Part shown: one piece after another, positions 1-5,111 of the stretch | How positions within the stretch are numbered: position 1 is the first letter of the stretch | Layout: each line of letters starts with the position of its first letter | Source of the DNA: an uncultured Clostridia bacterium | Lineage (GTDB): Bacteria; Bacillota; Clostridia; Oscillospirales; Acutalibacteraceae | Direction: 5' to 3' | Assembly: GCA_945875045.1 (NCBI GenBank) | Contig: CAMCIX010000137.1 | Span: forward strand, 1-5,166 | Length of the DNA stretch: 5,166 nt | The notes under the pieces: generated by a model | Told to the model about the DNA's origin: nothing | Seen by the model: the letters and a program-made list of their open reading frames with translations, nothing else | Database searches by the model: none | Program-made: the position numbers and the translations under genes

Positions 1-46
1 AGATGTAGAGAGGTCTCGTGGGCTCGGAGATGTGTATAAGAGACAG
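1..46 (+). other. Residual Illumina Nextera adapter with i7 index (synthetic, not genomic)
   Basis: Bases 13-46 match the Nextera read-2 transposase adapter exactly, and 28-46 are the 19-base Tn5 mosaic end. Bases 5-12 (GTAGAGAG) are the reverse complement of CTCTCTAC, the i7 index I recall as N707, and 1-4 (AGAT) fit the tail of the P7 primer. The order P7 tail, index, adapter is exactly that of a Nextera library molecule, so this is untrimmed adapter at a contig end. Genome sequence starts at 47. Translation of this stretch gives the known artefact peptides MCIRDR and MYKRQ in two frames. Confidence 0.98.
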
Positions 47-221
47 GGCAATGGACGGATTTTTCCTCTACGAAAGGGTAAAAAACAACCTGCTTATTTT
101 TATACCCGGCGAAAAAACCTGTCTTCCCTCGCAAAAAATCGAAAACGAGTGGTGCTATATTTTAGACCGCTTTTCCCCCGTCAATATCTGGCTTTTAAAC
201 CTAAGAAACGACCCGCCTTAG
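47..221 (+). CDS. 3' end of an unrecognised gene (5' end missing)
   Basis: An open frame leaves the adapter at base 48 and ends at TAG 219-221, giving about 57 genomic residues. I do not recognise the protein. The peptide is mixed and globular-looking, with short hydrophobic stretches (NNLLIFIPGE near its start, VNIWLLNL near its end), several Trp and Cys residues and no obvious signal peptide or membrane span. Codon choice resembles that of the neighbouring genes, and the frame stops 6 bases before the stop of the convergent flavoprotein gene without overlapping it; both points favour a real gene. An ATG at 51-53 is in frame, but what precedes it is adapter, so neither a ribosome-binding site nor a true start can be judged. 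I infer a truncated gene, not a complete small one. Any prediction that starts at GTG 18 carries an artificial N-terminus. Confidence 0.55.
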
Positions 222-227
222 CAAGGC

Positions 228-1796
228 TTATAAATCGGCAATAAGCGCCTCGGCGGTCTTCATACCGTCGGTCGCGGCGGACATTATGCCACCCGCGTAG
301 CCCGCGCCCTCTCCGCAGGGAAAAATCCCCCTGTGAGATACGCTTTGTGAATCCTCTCCCCTAACTATCCGCACGGGGGACGAGCTTCTGGTCTCGGGCG
401 CGGTAAGCACCGCCGAGTCGTCGGCAAAACCGCTTATTTTTTTGTCGAAAAGTAAAATTCCTTCTTTTAAGCTGTCGCAGATAAAATCGGGGAAAATTTT
501 TCCGAAATCGGCGTATTCAAAGCTTGGCTTTACCGTGGGCTTAACCCTTGTAATTTCAAAGGGCTTGCCGAAAACAAAGCTCCCCACCGTGCTAACGGGT
601 ACGCTTCCTCCCGCCGCAGAATACGCCGCCTGCTCGGTTTTTCTTTGAAGATAACAGCCCGCCAGAACATCGTCACCCTCTAAATCCTCTGGTTCAACGC
701 TTACAAGCAGGGCGCTGTTGGCGTTTGCGCCGTCTCGCTTGCTGTTGCTCATACCGTTTACCGCAATGCCGTTCGGTTCGCTCGAAGCATTAATAACCTC
801 GCCGCCGGGACACATACAAAAGGTGTATACCCCCCTGCCGTTTTGAAGGTGCGCCGCTAACTTATAGTCGGCGGCGGAAAGAGCGGGATGAAATGCAAAA
901 TCGCCGTACAAAGCCTTATTAATATCACTTTGCAGATGCTCTATTCTGACCCCCATGGAAAAGGGCTTTCTTATCATATTAACGCCGTTATTTTTAAGCA
1001 TTAAAAAGGTGTCCCGCGCAGAATGACCCGTGGCTAAAATAAGCCGTTCGCAGGGGATTTCCCCGTCCGAGGTCACAGCCGAGACAAGCTTTCCGTCCCT
1101 AAAACGCAGGTTATCAAGCCGAGCTTCAAACCTCACCTCGCCGCCCAAGGAAATAATCTCTTTTCGTATGCTTTTTACCACGTTTACAAGTATATCTGTT
1201 CCGATATGGGGCTTTGCGTCGGTTAAAATGCTTTCGGGCGCGCCGTGCTTGCAAAACTCCTCTAAAACCGCGCGGCAACGGTAGTCTTTTATACCCGTGT
1301 TTAATTTGCCGTCCGAAAATGTTCCCGCGCCGCCCTCGCCGAACTGTACGTTTGATTCGGTGTTAAGCTCACCGCCCGCAAAAAAGCGATTTAGGTCGGC
1401 GGTTCTCCGGTCCGCGTCCCGCCCCCGTTCAATGACTAAGGGAGCAAGCCCCGCCCGAGCGAGAACCAGCGCCGCGAACATTCCCGCAGGTCCAAAGCCG
1501 ACAATAACGGGTCGGGTTTCTGTGCGCTTTGCGAAGGTCTGCCAAATATATTCGCGGGGAGAATAGACCGAAGCGTTTTTCGCTTTTTTTAAGACCGAAT
1601 TTTCATTTATATTTAATTTTGCAAGCAACGAACAGCAAAAATGCAGATCGTTTTTCTTCCTTGCGTCAACCGATTTTTTAAAAAGCCGCGCCGACTTTAT
1701 CGCCGAGGCGTCAATTTTAAGCGCCCGCGCCGCATAAGGCTTCAAATCGGAAAAATCGGCGTCAAGCGACATACTAACATTATTAATAAGCAGCAT
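228..1796 (-). CDS. FAD-dependent dehydrogenase/oxidoreductase of the COG2509 type
   Basis: This 522-residue protein is a soluble flavoprotein. Residues 1 to about 75 form a small leading domain. A dinucleotide-binding Rossmann core follows, with GFGPAG at 100-105 and an acidic Glu at 123 that would bind the FAD ribose. Further family-type motifs are FGEGGAGTFSDGKLNT at 152-167, ATGHSARDT at 255-263, FSMGVRIEH at 279-287, the Cys pair in FCMCPGGEV at 326-334 and VNGMSNSKRDGANAN at 346-360. The C-terminal segment from about 490 (GIFPCGEGAGYAGG) closes the FAD site. The length is normal for this family, whose substrate and partner are not established. ATG 1796 is preceded by GGGGAAG with a 6-base spacer, which supports this start; Met9 is a less likely alternative. 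It lies downstream of the HI0933-type gene on the same strand but behind a 322-base repeat-rich gap, so it is probably transcribed separately. No convincing promoter was found in 1797-1896. Confidence 0.93.
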   Translation of the reverse strand: MLLINNVSMSLDADFSDLKPYAARALKIDASAIKSARLFKKSVDARKKNDLHFCCSLLAKLNINENSVLKKAKNASVYSPREYIWQTFAKRTETRPVIVGFGPAGMFAALVLARAGLAPLVIERGRDADRRTADLNRFFAGGELNTESNVQFGEGGAGTFSDGKLNTGIKDYRCRAVLEEFCKHGAPESILTDAKPHIGTDILVNVVKSIRKEIISLGGEVRFEARLDNLRFRDGKLVSAVTSDGEIPCERLILATGHSARDTFLMLKNNGVNMIRKPFSMGVRIEHLQSDINKALYGDFAFHPALSAADYKLAAHLQNGRGVYTFCMCPGGEVINASSEPNGIAVNGMSNSKRDGANANSALLVSVEPEDLEGDDVLAGCYLQRKTEQAAYSAAGGSVPVSTVGSFVFGKPFEITRVKPTVKPSFEYADFGKIFPDFICDSLKEGILLFDKKISGFADDSAVLTAPETRSSSPVRIVRGEDSQSVSHRGIFPCGEGAGYAGGIMSAATDGMKTAEALIADL

Positions 1797-1896
1797 ATTT
1801 CACTTCCCCAGCCATTTCTAATCAATCAGTGTAAAAACAGTCGCATTGCCATTTTAATGCGTTGTTTTCGATATATTCCGAAATTTCCGCATTTTA

Positions 1897-2084
1897 GGCT
1901 CCCCTTGTCAGGGGAGCTGTCACCATAGGTGACTGAGGGGTAGTCAGAAAAGGCTTTATTAAAGCATTTTCTCTCCCTCCGTCACGGCAAAGCCGTGCCA
2001 CCTCTCAACTGCCGTTTCGGTCGGTGCTGTTGGACTTCGCCCAACGGTTGCCACCGGCAACCCGCACCCTCGTCAGAGGGAGGC
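1897..2084. repeat. Composite palindromic repeat: two diverged inverted two-hairpin units
   Basis: This fills most of the 322-base gene-free stretch 1797-2118. The left unit (1897-1940) has one hairpin with arms 1898-1905 and 1910-1917 (8 bp, loop TGTC) and a second with arms 1919-1924 and 1928-1933 (6 bp, loop ATA), then TGAGGGG. The right unit (about 1973-2084) is a diverged inverted copy: CTCCCTCCGT, a hairpin 1983-1988/1992-1997 (6 bp, loop AAA), then CCCTC GTCA GAGGG at 2067-2080 and AGGC. The outer ends GGCTCCC and GGGAGGC are imperfect terminal inverted repeats (6 of 7), and the first 21 bases of the two ends agree at about 14 positions. The 32 bases between units are AT-rich. No coding potential was seen. 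The overall form is that of a small non-autonomous or REP-like element; I recall similar sequences in clostridial genomes but could not search. Confidence 0.75.
2005..2066. repeat. Apparent 62-base insertion inside the right repeat unit, with two hairpins
   Basis: If this block is removed, the right unit reads CCACCTC directly into CCCTCGTCAGAGGG, giving the compact two-hairpin shape of the left unit. The block itself folds: GTTGG 2029-2033 pairs with CCAAC 2041-2045, and GGTTGCC 2046-2052 pairs perfectly with GGCAACC 2056-2062 around a 3-base loop. No target-site duplication is evident. The exact edges are uncertain by a few bases because both sides are C/T-rich. That it is an insertion is inference from comparison with the left unit. 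Confidence 0.45.
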
Positions 2085-2109
2085 GAAAGATAGTTTATCG
2101 ACACTCTCG

Positions 2110-2129
2110 GGAACGGATTTATCCGTTCC
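2110..2129. repeat. Perfect hairpin spanning the stop codon of the HI0933-type gene
   Basis: GGAACGGAT (2110-2118) pairs with ATCCGTTCC (2121-2129), 9 bp around a 2-base centre. The TAA stop of the flavoprotein gene (2119-2121) lies at the centre, and the codons for the last three residues (Arg-Asn-Gly) fall in one arm. On the minus strand it is followed by CGAGAGTGTCG with no T-run, so it does not look like a standard intrinsic terminator. It has the same format as the hairpin at 4539-4558, so it may belong to the same palindrome family. Confidence 0.6.
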
Positions 2130-3357
2130 GTTTATTCCCTTTCCCCGCTATCGCCTCGGCGGCGCATAGGGCGCTTGACCACGCCCACTGGAGGTTAAAA
2201 CCGCCGCAATCGCCGTCAATATCTAAAATTTCGCCTATCGCGTAAAGTCCCTTGCAGTCAAGGCTCATCATAGTTTTCCTGTCAAACTGCTCGGTATCAA
2301 GCCCGCCCGAGGTCACCTGTGAATTAATAAAGCCGGTGTTCCCCGTAACCGTGAAGCTGAAATTCTTGATAACCGCCGCTATTTTTTGCGGAGCGTTTTT
2401 ATCAAGCGCGGAAACGGGCATATTAAGCTTGTAGCCCGCCGCCTTAATTATCACCTGACCCAGCCGCTTATTCATCATTCCCGTAAAAAATTCGTCGGTG
2501 CTTCTGCCGGCAAGCAGAGTAATTCGCTCACCAAGCTCCGCGGTTAATTCGTCAAGGCCTTTTTCCCGCATAAGGTCAAGGGATATAACAGGGCTTTGAG
2601 CCAAAGCCGCCGCGCCCGAGACCTGAAGTATAGGCGGTCCCGACAGCCCGTAATCGCAGAACAGCACCTCGCCGTATTCACGCCTTAAAAGCTTGGAACC
2701 GGATTTAAGACCTACCTCGGCGTTGACTTTTATTCCTTTAAGCTGTCGAACAATTTCAGGGGCGGTTTTAAGCTGAACAATCGCGGGGTAGGTCCTTACG
2801 GTTTTAAAGCCCGCCTTTTTTAGAAGCTCAAGCATCTGTCCGTCACTGCCTAATCTTTCCCCGCCCGAAAGCAGTCCCGCGGCGATTATAACATTTTCAG
2901 CCAAAAAGCTCATATTACCGGCAATAACCTTAAAAAGTCCGCCTGAAAGCTGAATATTGGTAACCCTTGTTTCGGTGCAGACAATTACCCCCGCCTCCTT
3001 GGCGGCAAAGCGCAGACAGTCCACGACCGACGCCGCCTGCAAAGAGGCGGGGTAGCCCTTTTCTTCTTCAAATACAAAGGGAACGCCTATTTTGTTAAAA
3101 AAATCCTCGGTTGCCTTTCCTCCGAAACGGTTAAGGGCATACATAGCAAAATCGGGGTGCGTTCCGTGATAACGCACCTCGGTGATATTTTTATTGGTTA
3201 TGTTACAGCGGCCGTTTCCCGTTGTCGCAAGCTTTTTGCCAACCCTCGGCAGAGCCTCAAGCAGTCTTATCGATAAAGCGGGATTTTTGCGCTTTATCGC
3301 TACCGCCGCGCAAAGCCCCGCCGCGCCGCCGCCTATAATTATTACGTCGTTTTTCAT
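2119..3357 (-). CDS. NAD(P)/FAD-dependent oxidoreductase, HI0933/BaiN (YhiN) family
   Basis: This 412-residue cytoplasmic flavoprotein begins directly with the FAD-binding fold: GGGAAG at 9-14 and the ribose-binding Glu at 34. The family signature GKKLATTGNGRCNITN is at 40-55, QVTSGGL at 347-353 and the closing FAD motif GEILDIDGDCGG at 375-386 followed by FNLQWAW. The middle (about 190-340) is the inserted domain typical of this family. Length is normal. Family members include BaiN, implicated in bile-acid dehydroxylation in gut clostridia, but most are uncharacterised. There are no bai genes here, so I do not assign that role. The start is secure because the GGG motif needs this N-terminus. 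ATG 3357 follows the upstream phosphatase stop by 3 bases with only a weak ribosome-binding site, which suggests translational coupling. After the SS of the closing motif, residue 396 is Ala where I would expect Gly, a mild oddity. The last codons lie inside a palindrome (2110-2129). Confidence 0.94.
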   Translation of the reverse strand: MKNDVIIIGGGAAGLCAAVAIKRKNPALSIRLLEALPRVGKKLATTGNGRCNITNKNITEVRYHGTHPDFAMYALNRFGGKATEDFFNKIGVPFVFEEEKGYPASLQAASVVDCLRFAAKEAGVIVCTETRVTNIQLSGGLFKVIAGNMSFLAENVIIAAGLLSGGERLGSDGQMLELLKKAGFKTVRTYPAIVQLKTAPEIVRQLKGIKVNAEVGLKSGSKLLRREYGEVLFCDYGLSGPPILQVSGAAALAQSPVISLDLMREKGLDELTAELGERITLLAGRSTDEFFTGMMNKRLGQVIIKAAGYKLNMPVSALDKNAPQKIAAVIKNFSFTVTGNTGFINSQVTSGGLDTEQFDRKTMMSLDCKGLYAIGEILDIDGDCGGFNLQWAWSSALCAAEAIAGKGNKRNG

Positions 3358-3360
3358 ATG

Positions 3361-4086
3361 TTAATGCCGCTCGTCAAAATTTGAGTAGGTCTCGCAAAAC
3401 CGCGCCTGAAAGGAGGGCGGCTCGTCCCCTGCGTAGAGGTGTGAAATATCCCCGAAGCCGCAGCAGCGGAAATACGCCTTTCCCTGCTTTCGCTCCTCGG
3501 TAATAAGGGTCGTAACCGAGGAGGTCAGCGCTACAAAGCCGTGCCACAGCAGTACGGGCGAGATATTGAGAATATGCGACAGCAGTACGCACTCGACCCC
3601 GAAATGGCAGAAAAGCGCAACGGTATCTCTGCTTTCCTTTTCTACGCGGTAAATATTCCCCTCGCGGACATAGCCGTATTTTTTAAGCAGTCCGTCTATT
3701 CCGTTTACCGCCTCGGTATATTTTTCCTTAATATTGCCGCTTGACATAAGAGGAGTATCGAGCCATTTATCCTTGTCAAAATAATCGGGTTCTTTTGTCC
3801 AGCAGTCGGGCAGTAAATCCCACGGAATCCGCTTTTCGCCCGTTTTCGGGTCGATTATATAGCCCGTAAATTCCTCAAGCCAGCCGCAGATTTCCGCTTT
3901 TTTAGAGAACGCGTTTAAGGTAGGCTCTGCGGTAGCCTTTGCCCTGCCCAACGGCGAGCAGTAAAAGTCCTTAATATCCGATTTTTCAAGCCTGTTTTTT
4001 AAAAGCTCCGCCTCTTTTCGACCCTTTTCGGTAAGGGAATCTATTGTATAATCGGGGTCTCCATGGCGTATAATTAACAGCTTCAT
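3361..4086 (-). CDS. Histidine phosphatase family protein (phosphoglycerate mutase-like)
   Basis: This 241-residue protein belongs to the branch-1 type of the histidine phosphatase superfamily. The catalytic RHG motif is at 7-9, with His8 the residue that would be phosphorylated. SPLGRAKATA at 44-53 supplies the second Arg (48). EE at 71-72 is the probable region of the general acid, and CHFG at 160-163 supplies the second catalytic His (161). All core residues are present, so it should be active, probably on a small phosphorylated metabolite; the substrate cannot be named from sequence. No signal peptide or membrane span is seen, so it is cytoplasmic. ATG 4086 is well supported by GGAGG at 4097-4101 with a 10-base spacer and by the RHG motif lying at the usual distance from the start. 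It lies 38 bases after trxA and 3 bases before the flavoprotein gene, a likely shared transcript. Confidence 0.93.
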   Translation of the reverse strand: MKLLIIRHGDPDYTIDSLTEKGRKEAELLKNRLEKSDIKDFYCSPLGRAKATAEPTLNAFSKKAEICGWLEEFTGYIIDPKTGEKRIPWDLLPDCWTKEPDYFDKDKWLDTPLMSSGNIKEKYTEAVNGIDGLLKKYGYVREGNIYRVEKESRDTVALFCHFGVECVLLSHILNISPVLLWHGFVALTSSVTTLITEERKQGKAYFRCCGFGDISHLYAGDEPPSFQARFCETYSNFDERH

Positions 4087-4124
4087 TTTTATAATTCCTC
4101 CGCCGTTTAAGGCTAAATTCAGTT

Positions 4125-4433
4125 TCAGTCAAGCATTGCAAGTATCGCGGCCTTGGGTCTCGCGCCCGCCTCAATTCGTACAAGCTCCCCGTTTTTAAAT
4201 ACGGCGAGAGTAGGAATCGACATAACCGAAAAGCGCATAGCAAGCCCCTGCGCCTTATCAACATTAACCTTGCAGACCTTAATATCCTGCCTTTCGTCGG
4301 CAATTTCGTCGACTATGGGCGAAACCATTTTGCAAGGACCGCACCAATCGGCGTAAAAGTCCACCAAAACGGGCTTATCGGAGCCTAAAACCTCCGTCTC
4401 AAAATTTGCTTCGTTTAAATTTATAACAGACAT
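4125..4433 (-). CDS. trxA: Thioredoxin
   Basis: This is a complete single-domain thioredoxin of 102 residues, the usual size for a bacterial TrxA. The active site WCGPCK is at 30-35 (Cys31 and Cys34), the buried Asp is at 25 in VDFYADW, and the cis-proline loop SIPT is at 72-75 (Pro74). FKNGE at 79-83 and EAG at 88-90 are the usual late-strand and turn features. It would reduce protein disulfides in the cytoplasm using electrons from thioredoxin reductase, which is not encoded in this window. ATG 4433 has AAAGGAA at 4443-4449 with a 9-base spacer. It appears to be the first gene of a unit with the histidine phosphatase and the HI0933-type flavoprotein. Pairing of trxA with these two genes does not by itself show a shared pathway. 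Confidence 0.97.
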   Translation of the reverse strand: MSVINLNEANFETEVLGSDKPVLVDFYADWCGPCKMVSPIVDEIADERQDIKVCKVNVDKAQGLAMRFSVMSIPTLAVFKNGELVRIEAGARPKAAILAMLD

Positions 4434-4456
4434 TATTACACATTCCTTTCTTGTTT

Positions 4457-4462
4457 ATTATC
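4457..4462 (-). promoter_or_regulatory. Weak -10-like box upstream of trxA
   Basis: On the minus strand GATAAT matches the -10 consensus at 5 of 6 positions and lies 23 bases before the trxA ATG, which would give a leader of about 16 bases with the ribosome-binding site just inside it. No good -35 is found at 16-18 bases upstream; a T-rich run (4465-4471 as A7 on the plus strand) lies in the spacer. trxA should have its own start, since the stretch before it is full of palindromes, but this site is only a candidate. Confidence 0.3.
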
Positions 4463-4500
4463 CGAAAAAAAGAGGTAAAAATACAGCTTAAAGATATTTT

Positions 4501-4519
4501 GTAGGGTCGGGTCTCCTAC
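4501..4519 (+). repeat. Truncated GTAGGG palindromic unit (unit D)
   Basis: This starts GTAGGGTCGGGTCTCC and agrees at 13 of 16 positions with the start of the unit at 4585. The right stem arm expected from that unit is absent; only the short GTAGG/CCTAC pairing (4501-4505 with 4515-4519) remains. I read it as a decayed or partial copy. Confidence 0.5.
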
Positions 4520-4534
4520 ATTATTCGGTTTAAC

Positions 4535-4559
4535 GTAGGGAAGGCATTTATGCCTTCCG
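4535..4559 (+). repeat. GTAGGG palindromic unit with perfect 9-bp stem (unit C)
   Basis: GTA is followed by G and the arm GGAAGGCAT (4539-4547), a TT centre, and the arm ATGCCTTCC (4550-4558), then G. It shares the GTAGGG head and the CCG-type end with units A and B, but its stem sequence is different and still perfectly paired. It lies between the Gls24-family gene and trxA. There is no T-run after it on either strand, so terminator function is not supported. Confidence 0.6.
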
Positions 4560-4584
4560 CGTCTAAAATCTAATATCTAAATTA

Positions 4585-4656
4585 GTAGGGGAGGGTCTCT
4601 GTGCCCTCCCGAAGCATTTTAAGCATAAACGGGAGGGGATGGAACCCCTCCCCTAC
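4585..4656. repeat. 72-base inverted pair of GTAGGGG hairpin units (units A and B)
   Basis: The ends GTAGGGGAGGG (4585-4595) and CCCTCCCCTAC (4646-4656) are perfect 11-base terminal inverted repeats. Each end is itself a 27-base hairpin unit: unit A (4585-4611, plus orientation) pairs GGGAGGG with CCCTCCC, and unit B (4630-4656, minus orientation) pairs GGGAGGGG with CCCCTCCC. A and B agree at 22 of 27 positions, and the differences are in the loops. The 18 bases between are two similar 9-mers, AAGCATTTT and AAGCATAAA. Downstream of the Gls24-family gene, the minus-strand hairpin of unit B could slow transcription, but what follows (GTTTATGCTT) is a poor T-tract. No open frame of note is present. 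Confidence 0.75.
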
Positions 4657-4701
4657 AAGCGCACAGACAATCCCCGATTTGCTTTTAAGACCTTTAAACC
4701 T

Positions 4702-5049
4702 TTACTGCTCTTCCTCTGCAATTTCAATATCCGCAACGTTAACGTTAACCTGGGTCACCGCATTGCCGGTCATAGTCTGAATTTTATCCTTTATGTTTTC
4801 CTGTACCCTCTCGGCGACCTCTCTTACCTTGGCGTTCTGCTTTACGCAGATGTAAACGCTAATCTCGATAGCGCCGTTTATGCACTCGACCTTAACGCCC
4901 TTGAAGGCATTTTTGGTTTTAACTATTCCCTTAAGATCGATTGATTTCTTTGAAAGCCCCGCAACGCCCTCAACCTCTTTTGCGGCGAGCTCCGCCATTT
5001 TTTCAAGAACCTCGGTATTTACTGACAATTCCGTTTTACTATTTTCCAT
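4702..5049 (-). CDS. Asp23/Gls24 family (DUF322) envelope stress response protein
   Basis: This is 115 residues from the chosen start and is essentially all one Asp23/Gls24 domain (about 5-108). VNTEVLEKMAELAAKEVEGV at 10-29 is the typical opening helix and the Glu-Gly-Val turn before the first strand; VKVECINGAIEISVYICVK at 52-70 and the helix with EVAERVQENIK at 77-87 follow; TQVNVNVADIEI at 99-110 closes the fold, and the tail AEEEQ is acidic. There is no signal peptide or membrane span, so it is cytoplasmic; in staphylococci Asp23 is anchored by a membrane partner (AmaP), not seen here. The biochemical role is not defined. ATG 5049 is chosen because GGAGG sits 7 bases upstream and a promoter lies just beyond; a longer frame starting at GTG 5109 would begin inside the -35 box. 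It is not followed by accC or nusB, its common neighbours in related bacteria. Confidence 0.93.
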   Translation of the reverse strand: MENSKTELSVNTEVLEKMAELAAKEVEGVAGLSKKSIDLKGIVKTKNAFKGVKVECINGAIEISVYICVKQNAKVREVAERVQENIKDKIQTMTGNAVTQVNVNVADIEIAEEEQ

Positions 5050-5056
5050 GGATATT

Positions 5057-5061
5057 CCTCC
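5057..5061 (-). promoter_or_regulatory. Ribosome-binding site that fixes the Gls24-family start
   Basis: The minus strand reads GGAGG followed by AATATCC (7 bases) and ATG 5049. This is a near-ideal Shine-Dalgarno match and spacing, and it rules in the shorter 115-residue product over the 135-residue open frame. Confidence 0.9.
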
Positions 5062-5083
5062 GTTATAAACATACTTTAATTCT

Positions 5084-5111
5084 ATTATACCACATTTTTC
5101 AAATAACACAA
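5084..5111 (-). promoter_or_regulatory. Sigma-A type promoter with extended -10 for the Gls24-family gene
   Basis: On the minus strand a consensus TATAAT (5084-5089) is preceded by TGG, forming an extended -10. TTGTGT (5106-5111) stands 16 bases upstream as a partial -35. Transcription would begin near 5077, giving a leader of roughly 27 bases that contains GGAGG. The flanking 5112-5166 is AT-rich, as expected upstream of a promoter, with no recognisable operator or gene. Confidence 0.8.

Noticed and set aside
215..227. GCCTT-AGC-AAGGC hairpin between the convergent genes as a terminator
   Set aside because: The stem is only 5 bp and the following TTATAAAT is not a proper T-tract; it could be chance.
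18..244. Two plus-strand open frames starting within the adapter
   Set aside because: Their N-termini (MCIRDR, MYKRQ) are adapter translation. One frame is kept only for its genomic part 47-221; the other, ending at 244, is basic, repetitive in style and overlaps the dehydrogenase gene end.
1797..1896. Promoter for the COG2509-type gene in its leader
   Set aside because: Several A/T-rich hexamers (for example TAAAAT) occur, but none has an acceptable -35 at 16-18 bases, so no site is called.
2024..2245. Plus-strand open frame over the repeat and the 3' end of the flavoprotein gene
   Set aside because: It is composed of repeat hairpins and the antisense of a well-supported gene, with Arg/Pro-rich low-complexity translation.
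3986..4303. Minus-strand 105-residue frame across the trxA-phosphatase junction
   Set aside because: It is a shifted frame of two genes with clear catalytic motifs; its product is Arg-rich and resembles nothing known.
4501..4656. CRISPR-like array
   Set aside because: The units are palindromes of differing sequence and orientation with irregular spacing, not constant repeats with unique spacers, and no cas genes are present.
5050..5109. 20-residue N-terminal extension of the Gls24-family protein from GTG 5109
   Set aside because: It would begin inside the -35 box, read through the -10 and the ribosome-binding site, and has no ribosome-binding site of its own; ATG 5049 has an ideal one.
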